A stretch of DNA of 36,731 nt from Candidatus Omnitrophota bacterium (GTDB lineage: Bacteria > Omnitrophota > Gorgyraeia > Zapsychrales > Zapsychraceae). The notes under the pieces are model-generated. The model was not told where the DNA came from and searched no databases. It worked only from the letters and a program-made list of their open reading frames with translations. This document shows, in pieces, positions 30,919-36,731 of the stretch (positions are counted from its first letter, which is position 1; each line of letters starts with the position of its first letter). The DNA lies in assembly GCA_018062515.1 (NCBI GenBank), contig JAGOSC010000028.1, positions 1 to 36,731 of the forward strand, written 5' to 3'. Made by a program: the position numbers and the translations under genes.

Positions 30919-32190
30919 TTAATAAATCTTGCCCCACATGGATCCGGCGTAAACAGCCTTTTTGCCCAATTCTTCTTCAATGCGAAGCAACTCATTATAT
31001 TTGCACAAACGATCCGTTCGAGATAAAGAACCCGTCTTGATCTGTCCAACACCTGTCGCCACAGCTAAATGCGCAATCGTCGTGTCTTCGGTTTCCCCTG
31101 AACGGTGAGAAATAATTGAAGTGTATTTATTATCCTTAGCGAGATTGATCGCGTCAAGTGTTTCTGATAAGGAACCGATTTGATTAACTTTGATTAAGAT
31201 AGAATTTGCGGCTTTTTCATCAATACCTTTTTTAAGACGCTTCACGTTGGTTACAAAAAAATCGTCGCCGACCAATTGAACTTTTCCACCAATCTTTTTG
31301 GTCATCAATTTCCAGCCGTCCCAATCATTTTGATCCAAACCGTCTTCGATGGAAATCAAAGGCGATGTTTTAAGCATGTTAGCGTATACATTGATCATTT
31401 GATCGACGGTGAGCTGTTTACCATTATATCCATATTTACCATTTTTATAAAATTCACTTGAGGCTGCGTCTAAAGCGATACAAACGTCTTTCTTGGGTTT
31501 ATATCCGGCTTTCTCGACGGCTTCGAGAATAACGGCGATTCCTTCTTCATTACTTTTTAAATTCGGCGCGAAACCGCCTTCATCACCGACGGAAGTTGAC
31601 AATTTTCGGTCATGTAAAATTTTCTTTAAATTGTGAAACACTTCGCAGGCCATACGCATAGCTTCGGAAAATGTCTTTGCACCGACGGGAGCGATCATGA
31701 ATTCTTGAACATCCAAATTATTATCAGCATGCGCGCCGCCATTGATAATATTCATTAGAGGAACTGGAAGGATATGAGCCTCTTTTCCGCCGAGGAATTT
31801 ATAAAGCGGCTTGCCTTCTTCTTTAGCAGCGGCTTGAGCCACTGCCATCGACACACCTAAAATGGCATTCGCACCTAACTTGCCTTTATTTTCCGTACCA
31901 TCCAGCTTGATCAATTTCTTATCTATCTTCTTAAAATCAGGCTCTTCACCGACAACGACATTCGCGATAGCCTTATTCACATTCGCAACAGCCTTTAATA
32001 CACCTTTACCCATAAATTTTGATTTATCACCATCGCGTAATTCAATCGCTTCATGTTCTCCAGTAGAAGCGCCGGAAGGAACGGCCGCGCGGCCGATGAC
32101 ACCTGATTTAAGAATAACATCGACTTCCACCGTCGGATTTCCGCGGGAATCGATGATTTGTCGGCCTTTAATATTAACAATTTTTGACAT
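30919..32190 (-). CDS. eno: Enolase
   Basis: Converts 2-phosphoglycerate to phosphoenolpyruvate in glycolysis. The 423-residue protein starts MSKIVNIKGRQIIDSRGNP; I use ATG 32190 because AAGGAAAAAGG precedes it and the family starts there. Motifs: GASTGEHEAIELRDG, GGAHADNNLDVQEFMI, VGDEGGFAPNL (catalytic E region), LVGDDFFVTN and SHRSGETEDTTIAHLAVA (the enolase signature with catalytic lysine/serine loops). Length is slightly shorter than E. coli (432). Operon with ftsB and tRNA-fMet. Confidence 0.97.
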   Translation of the reverse strand: MSKIVNIKGRQIIDSRGNPTVEVDVILKSGVIGRAAVPSGASTGEHEAIELRDGDKSKFMGKGVLKAVANVNKAIANVVVGEEPDFKKIDKKLIKLDGTENKGKLGANAILGVSMAVAQAAAKEEGKPLYKFLGGKEAHILPVPLMNIINGGAHADNNLDVQEFMIAPVGAKTFSEAMRMACEVFHNLKKILHDRKLSTSVGDEGGFAPNLKSNEEGIAVILEAVEKAGYKPKKDVCIALDAASSEFYKNGKYGYNGKQLTVDQMINVYANMLKTSPLISIEDGLDQNDWDGWKLMTKKIGGKVQLVGDDFFVTNVKRLKKGIDEKAANSILIKVNQIGSLSETLDAINLAKDNKYTSIISHRSGETEDTTIAHLAVATGVGQIKTGSLSRTDRLCKYNELLRIEEELGKKAVYAGSMWGKIY

Positions 32191-32348
32191 AACCTTTTTC
32201 CTTATAATTAATTTTAATACAGACAGAAATCTTTTAGAGTGCACAATTTATCATAGTTCCAAGCCAAAGTCAAGGCTTGGGTGGCGGTGATTTTGTTTAA
32301 ATTTTTTATCCATTTTCGTCTTTAAATTTAGGATTTTTGCGATTTTTC

Positions 32349-32357
32349 TGGTATACT
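32349..32357 (+). promoter_or_regulatory. Extended -10 promoter of the FtsH-like gene
   Basis: TGGTATACT on the plus strand is a TGn-extended -10 element 52 bases before the ATG at 32410. There is no good -35. It lies in the gap divergent from eno and would give a leader of about 45 bases. Confidence 0.4.
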
Positions 32358-32409
32358 TGTTTCAATGTTTTGTTATTGTGTTGTCATTCATTAACTTAAA
32401 GAAATTCAT

Positions 32410-34920
32410 ATGAAACGATTCCTTATATTTATTCGGGTTTATTGGCTAAAAATTACGGCTATTGGTTTCATCCTCCTTTTGACAATTGGCGGCGGTTACT
32501 TCACTTATTATTGTTTCAATAATCTCATGATGCTGGAATCATTTACCCGCCAGCAAATTTCCGGGCAAATGGCGCTTATGCTGCCGATGTTTCTCCTGGT
32601 CCAAGTCCTTTCTATCCCCCTGATATTCGCCATGCAATATTATTTGCTGCACGGTGGCGGTGTCGGCAATATTCAAAAAAACAAAATCGGTAAAGACAGC
32701 ACCAAAGTCCATTGGAATGATATTATCGGCATGATCGAAGCCAAAAAAGACGCGCAGGAAATGGTGCGGCTGCTTAAAGACCATTCGCTTCAAAAAGCGG
32801 TTGGCGGCAACATTATTAAAGGCGCGCTCATGATCGGCCCTCCTGGATGCGGTAAAACATACCTGGCAAAGGCTATAGCGACGGAATGCGGCCTGCCAAT
32901 GATTTCGGCCACTGGCAGTGAGTTTGTCGCCATGTTTATGGGGCAAGGTGCCGCCCGTATGAAATCATTATTTAAACAGGCCCGCACGGAAGCCAAAATT
33001 TATGGAGGCTGCCTCGTATTTATTGATGAAATCGACGCTTTCGCCCGTCAGCGTGTTCAGGCTGGTGATAGACCAGGTGGTTTTGGAGGAAGCGCGGATA
33101 CATCGTATAATGCCACCATCAATCAATTTCTGACCGAATTCGACGGATTGCGTAAAAAAGAAAATAATATTATCGTTATCGCGGCCACAAATATTAATGA
33201 AGAAGAGCTCGATGAAGCGATTATGCGTTCAGGCCGTTTCGATCGAAAAATCCGTGTTGAAAAACCTAATGCCGCTGAACGTAAACTGCTGCTCGAATAT
33301 TACCTTTCTAAAGTCCAAGCGGATCCCCAAATAAATATTCAGTCTTTCGCGGAAAAAGCTAAATGGTTTTCTCCTTCTGATATCAACAATGTCGTTAAAG
33401 AAGCGGGTGTATTTGCGCTACGGGGTAACCGGGAAATTATCAACAGTGAAGACATGAAAAATGCCATCGACCGTATCATGGTTTCCATTGAGAAAATGGG
33501 CGGGGATAAAATTCTTGGCGACAAAGTCAATGTCCACTGGGCAGATGTCATCGGTATGAAAGATGTTAAAGAAGAAATCTGGGAAGTGGTAAAAATGCTT
33601 CAGGATCGAAATATTGCCCAAGCCATCGGCGGTAAAATAATAAAAGGGCTAGTCATGTTTGGCCCACCCGGATGCGGAAAAACTTATTTGGCCAAAGCCA
33701 TAGCCACTGAATCGGGCTTTCCTTTTATCTCTATTGCCGGCAGTGAATTTGTGACCATGTGGATGGGCGAGGGCGCCAAAAAAATGAAACAAGTGTTCGC
33801 TGAAGCCCGAAAGATGGCAAACGCCGAAGGTGGATGTATCATTTTCTTTGACGAAATTGATTCTTTTGCGCGTCCGCGTCATTCGGATCAAGGCTTTGGC
33901 GGAACGAGCAGTATGAACGCGACCATCAATCAATTTCTCACGGAATTGGATGGTTTGCGCCGCCAGGAAAATACTATCATGGTCTTGGGCGCCACCAACG
34001 TTTCCGAACGCGACTTGGACCCGGCCATCATGCGTGCGGGCCGCTTGGAACGTAAAATTTATGTCACTCTTCCGACATTGGATGACCGCAAAGAATTATT
34101 TGATTTTTATCTAAAGAAAATCAAGATTTCCGACGATGTCAGTGCTGACCGCTGGGCAAGAATCGCTTTAGGCGTCAGTCCTTCGGACATCGATAACATT
34201 ATCCGTGAAGCCGGTTTGCTGGCCATTCGTGACGGCCGCAATACAGTTACCCACAAAGACCTCATGGATGCCTATGACCGCATCACCATCGGCGCTGTAT
34301 CAAGAGAAAAATATAATAAATCGTCGCTGTTACGCACTTCTTATCATGAAGCTGGCCACGCGATCATGACTTATCTGATCCACCCTACTAATGAAATTAT
34401 TAAAGCGACCATTAAACCCAGAAAAGGTGCTCTCGGTTATATTTGGAACAGGCCGGTTGAAGAGTTGGCCGTCAATTCTCCCAACAAGGAACATTGGATA
34501 AGCGAAATTCAGGTGCTTTTGGCCGGATATGTCGCCGAGAAAATTGCCTTGGGGACAACGGCCTCAGGAGTCGGCGGTGGACCAAGCAGTGATTTTCATC
34601 GAGCGACCGAAATTGCCCAGCTGATGGTATGGAGCCTAGGAATGGGATCATCCGGAATGATTGGTGATTTCACAGCTATGGATAAATTTCATATTTCGGA
34701 CCAGACCCGTCAACGGTTGGACCAGGACATACAGGAAATTCTACAATTATGTTTGAAAATGACCACTGAGACACTTACAGTCCATAAACAAGTTCTCGAA
34801 TATTTCGCGCAGGAATTATTGGAAAAAGGTGACCTGGAGTATGATCAGGTACAGACCATTTTCAATAAATTCAGCCTCCAATCCGCAACCAGCAAATCAC
34901 GAAATACCAATGACCTATAA
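32410..34920 (+). CDS. FtsH-like protease with tandem AAA+ domains
   Basis: An 836-residue membrane protease related to FtsH (M41). Two N-terminal membrane helices (IGFILLLTIGGGYFTYYCF and LMLPMFLLVQVLSIPLIFAM) lead to AAA+ domain 1, with Walker A GPPGCGKT at 143-150, Walker B LVFIDEIDAF and AIMRSGRFDR. AAA+ domain 2 has Walker A GPPGCGKT at 418-425, Walker B IIFFDEIDSF and AIMRAGRLER. Then comes the zinc protease with HEAGH at 646-650 and a downstream SSDFHRATEIA, where FtsH has its third ligand aspartate. Both Walker sets look intact; the pore loops read MFMG in domain 1 and MWMG in domain 2. FtsH has one AAA+ domain and about 640 residues, so this is an unusual duplication. Its start overlaps nothing; a weak AAAGAA precedes ATG. 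Confidence 0.88.
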   Translation: MKRFLIFIRVYWLKITAIGFILLLTIGGGYFTYYCFNNLMMLESFTRQQISGQMALMLPMFLLVQVLSIPLIFAMQYYLLHGGGVGNIQKNKIGKDSTKVHWNDIIGMIEAKKDAQEMVRLLKDHSLQKAVGGNIIKGALMIGPPGCGKTYLAKAIATECGLPMISATGSEFVAMFMGQGAARMKSLFKQARTEAKIYGGCLVFIDEIDAFARQRVQAGDRPGGFGGSADTSYNATINQFLTEFDGLRKKENNIIVIAATNINEEELDEAIMRSGRFDRKIRVEKPNAAERKLLLEYYLSKVQADPQINIQSFAEKAKWFSPSDINNVVKEAGVFALRGNREIINSEDMKNAIDRIMVSIEKMGGDKILGDKVNVHWADVIGMKDVKEEIWEVVKMLQDRNIAQAIGGKIIKGLVMFGPPGCGKTYLAKAIATESGFPFISIAGSEFVTMWMGEGAKKMKQVFAEARKMANAEGGCIIFFDEIDSFARPRHSDQGFGGTSSMNATINQFLTELDGLRRQENTIMVLGATNVSERDLDPAIMRAGRLERKIYVTLPTLDDRKELFDFYLKKIKISDDVSADRWARIALGVSPSDIDNIIREAGLLAIRDGRNTVTHKDLMDAYDRITIGAVSREKYNKSSLLRTSYHEAGHAIMTYLIHPTNEIIKATIKPRKGALGYIWNRPVEELAVNSPNKEHWISEIQVLLAGYVAEKIALGTTASGVGGGPSSDFHRATEIAQLMVWSLGMGSSGMIGDFTAMDKFHISDQTRQRLDQDIQEILQLCLKMTTETLTVHKQVLEYFAQELLEKGDLEYDQVQTIFNKFSLQSATSKSRNTNDL

Positions 34921-35956
34921 ATATCCGCTCTTGAAAATTTGCCTAGTTATCCTATTAACGCTCGGCATAAATCAAGGCTGCGATAAAGTTACTCCTCCCG
35001 TCGGTGTGACTCGTGATGCCGCTCAGCAGAACTTCATCAATATGGTCGCGGAGAAATATCAATATCCGATGGTGGTCCGTCAAGTTGAAAATACATTATG
35101 GATTTATTTGCCGATTAAAACTTCGTTGATCGAAATTAAAGCATCCAAAGACGGTCCTAGTAAATCCAATCAGCCTAGCGAAAAATCTTCTCTGAAATTT
35201 ATGGATACAAAATACGACGGAAAAAATTTTTCCATCGAATATGATATTGAGAAATCTAAAAATTATGCGCAGTCATACGGATATTCTTCCACCTACGCCG
35301 AAGAATTTCAAAGAATGCAATCCAATATTTTTGCCATTCTTCAACGCGCGTATTTCGACGTCGGGCTTGTCCCAGGGGATCATCCATTTCTTGATTCAAA
35401 GCAAGAAAAAACACACAGCGATTTGGTCGATGCTCATCTTAAAACAGACCAACCTCCGGAATTCATAGTTCTGGTTATTACAGATATTGTTAACGGCCTG
35501 GAAATTATAAACACATTTAATTTTGATGATTTCAAACGTGTTCGCTCTAACACACCTAGCTTGTCGCAAAGTGAATACGTCAATCGTAATTTGTCGCGGG
35601 TAGAAGGCAATCGCGAAGCCATCGACGACGTGGAAGGAAAACATTTACCGTTTACCGCCGTGACCATGGGAGATTTTATCGCCGAGCAAATCACTCATCG
35701 AGTAAATTTTAAATACACGAGCAGCTCATTTCCTCCGGGAGAAAATGCTGTCGAGGAAATCAAGATCTCAGCTGCTCAATCAATTGGCGCTTATAAATTT
35801 CCCCAGTTCGAATCAATCAATATAACGAATTTAGCTGACTCAACAAATACATCGTTCACTAAAGAACAAATCCTCGCTTTACCTCAAGCCAAAGAACAGC
35901 CTGAAGGGAAAATTCATATCATCAATTTCCTTTCACCGCAAAACGAAGATCGTTAA
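34910..35956 (+). CDS. Predicted lipoprotein coupled to FtsH-like protease
   Basis: A 348-residue exported protein of unknown family. The ATG at 34910 overlaps the last 11 bases of the protease gene, so translation is coupled; the longer reading from 34829 is mostly overlap. The N-terminus MTYKYPLLKICLVILLTLG leads to NQGC with C24 as likely lipid-attached cysteine, although the -3 residue N is atypical. The mature part is alpha/beta with YPMVVRQVENTLWIYLPIK, a Lys/Ser-rich loop, and EFIVLVITDIVNGLEIINTF. It is possibly a periplasmic partner or substrate-delivery factor of the protease; this is inferred only from coupling. Confidence 0.75.
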   Translation: MTYKYPLLKICLVILLTLGINQGCDKVTPPVGVTRDAAQQNFINMVAEKYQYPMVVRQVENTLWIYLPIKTSLIEIKASKDGPSKSNQPSEKSSLKFMDTKYDGKNFSIEYDIEKSKNYAQSYGYSSTYAEEFQRMQSNIFAILQRAYFDVGLVPGDHPFLDSKQEKTHSDLVDAHLKTDQPPEFIVLVITDIVNGLEIINTFNFDDFKRVRSNTPSLSQSEYVNRNLSRVEGNREAIDDVEGKHLPFTAVTMGDFIAEQITHRVNFKYTSSSFPPGENAVEEIKISAAQSIGAYKFPQFESINITNLADSTNTSFTKEQILALPQAKEQPEGKIHIINFLSPQNEDR

Positions 35957-35963
35957 AAACGTA

Positions 35964-36572
35964 TTATTCGATGATTTCAACTCGGCGGGCGCTAATCACT
36001 TTAAGGCAATCTTTTTCGTGAAGAGCAATGGCTTGCTTAAAAATTTTGTGCTCAATTTTATGGATTTTCTCGGCGAGAGATTCTAAGGTTTCTTTATTCT
36101 CAACCTTAACAACTTCTTGAAGGATAATCGGCCCATTGTCCATTTTTTCATTCACATAATGAACAGTTACACCGGTCTGTTTAACGCCATATGTCAACGC
36201 ATCTTTAATCCCTTCTGTCCCTTTAAATGACGGAAGTAAAGATGGATGAATATTAATAATTTTATTCGGAAATTCTTTAATGAAATACGGCGTAAATAAC
36301 ACCATATATCCGGCGGTAACGATAAAATCGATTTTAGCTTTTTTCAGATGAATGACCACATCACGGTCAAAACTTTGCGGATTGGTATAATCTTTCGGAT
36401 TAAGATGAAGCGTTGTTAAGCCTTCGGCTGTAGCCCATTTCATCCCGCCGCATTTTGCTTTATTGGAAAAAACCAAAGCCAAATGGGATTTAATTTCCCC
36501 TTTTTTTACCGCCTCAACGATAACTTTAAGATTGGTTCCTTCTCCTGATATAAATACAGCAAATCTTTTCAT
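35964..36572 (-). CDS. purN: Phosphoribosylglycinamide formyltransferase
   Basis: GAR transformylase, third step of purine synthesis, using 10-formyltetrahydrofolate. The 202-residue protein has FISGEGTNL (phosphate loop; usually GSGSNL), the formyl-site INIHPSLLPSFKG with N107 and H109, and GVTVHYVNEKMDNGPII with D145. These are the three catalytic residues of PurN. The start MKRFAVFIS has no strong Shine-Dalgarno. It converges with the lipoprotein gene (7-base gap). No other pur gene is in the window. Confidence 0.94.
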   Translation of the reverse strand: MKRFAVFISGEGTNLKVIVEAVKKGEIKSHLALVFSNKAKCGGMKWATAEGLTTLHLNPKDYTNPQSFDRDVVIHLKKAKIDFIVTAGYMVLFTPYFIKEFPNKIINIHPSLLPSFKGTEGIKDALTYGVKQTGVTVHYVNEKMDNGPIILQEVVKVENKETLESLAEKIHKIEHKIFKQAIALHEKDCLKVISARRVEIIE

Positions 36573-36638
36573 CCGGTTTTTTATTCCAGTTGGTTAAAAA
36601 AAATTACTGACTAAAGTATGCCACTTTCTTGGAAAATA

Positions 36639-36731
36639 TCAATGACTCGATGCCATTAATTGTTGTAATCGGCGGGTAATTTCTTCGGCCTGATCTTTTC
36701 GACCAGCGTGTTCATACTGTACAATCAATTG
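36639..36731 (-). CDS. C-terminal fragment, TPR-like
   Basis: A frame enters from the right edge and ends at TGA 36639-36641, giving 30 residues (QLIVQYEHAGRKDQAEEI then TRRLQQLMASSH). The spacing of A, Y, G and A residues is that of the last helix pair of a tetratricopeptide repeat. It lies 66 bases upstream of purN on the same strand. Confidence 0.55.
   Translation of the reverse strand, partial: QLIVQYEHAGRKDQAEEITRRLQQLMASSH

Noticed and set aside
34829..34909. Upstream extension of the lipoprotein gene
   Set aside because: The frame is open from 34829, but this part lies inside the protease gene and would place 27 non-signal residues before a clear lipoprotein signal.

Overview
The window is A+T-rich and densely coded. 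It most likely comes from an uncultured Gram-negative bacterium. Two diderm signs support this: an MFS/PlsC/acyl-ACP synthetase fusion of the Aas type, and lipobox-bearing small lipoproteins. The gene mix (histone-fold protein, several small secreted proteins, GTP-independent PEPCK-like DUF4914 protein, CarF-type lipid desaturase) reminds me of Candidatus Omnitrophota or a neighbouring PVC-side lineage, but no marker here proves this. Most genes lie on the minus strand. There are no CRISPR arrays, insertion sequences or phage genes.

Layout. 1-2.8 kb: end of an unknown gene, an RtcB RNA ligase, a small membrane protein and a zinc-ribbon methyltransferase. 2.8-3.5 kb: a compact small-protein unit (promoter, possible leader ORF, internal terminator hairpin, a 30-residue ORF, an 87-residue protein, terminator). 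3.5-5.75 kb: yidD-cysS-ribD-type deaminase operon. 5.8-6.9 kb: a Fur/Zur regulator with a His/Cys-tailed membrane protein. 7.07 kb: a bacterial histone-fold protein. 7.4-14.6 kb: two near-identical AdoMet-decarboxylase-like proteins that flank a DUF4914/DUF486 pair and an operon of GNAT, ATP-grasp and PLP-decarboxylase genes; this is the best candidate for an undescribed pathway. 14.7-21 kb: four small exported proteins of one domain type, a small lipoprotein, an RNA closely resembling the ydaO/c-di-AMP riboswitch, glutamate dehydrogenase, a DEAD-box helicase, tRNA-Leu and GtrA. 21-28 kb: polysaccharide deacetylase, AlkC-like glycosylase, alpha/beta hydrolase and the trifunctional Aas-like protein. 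27.9-30.3 kb: a MarR regulator, a CarF/TMEM189-type desaturase and three small genes, tied together by a repeated operator-like palindrome. 30.3-32.2 kb: duplicated tRNA-fMet tail, tRNA-fMet, FtsB and enolase. 32.4-36 kb: an FtsH-like protease with two tandem AAA+ domains, coupled to a lipoprotein. 36-36.7 kb: purN and the end of a TPR-like gene.

Working picture. In the 10.6-14.6 kb operon a pyruvoyl decarboxylase, a PLP decarboxylase, an ATP-grasp ligase and an acyltransferase would be enough to build an acylated or amide-linked amine; the product is unknown. In the 27.9-30.3 kb block the MarR protein probably represses its own promoter, the desaturase and the small membrane genes. Several genes (the 1.7 kb membrane protein, yidD, gdhA, gtrA) have a -10 box only 6-9 nt upstream of the ATG and no Shine-Dalgarno, suggesting leaderless mRNAs alongside strongly SD-led ones.
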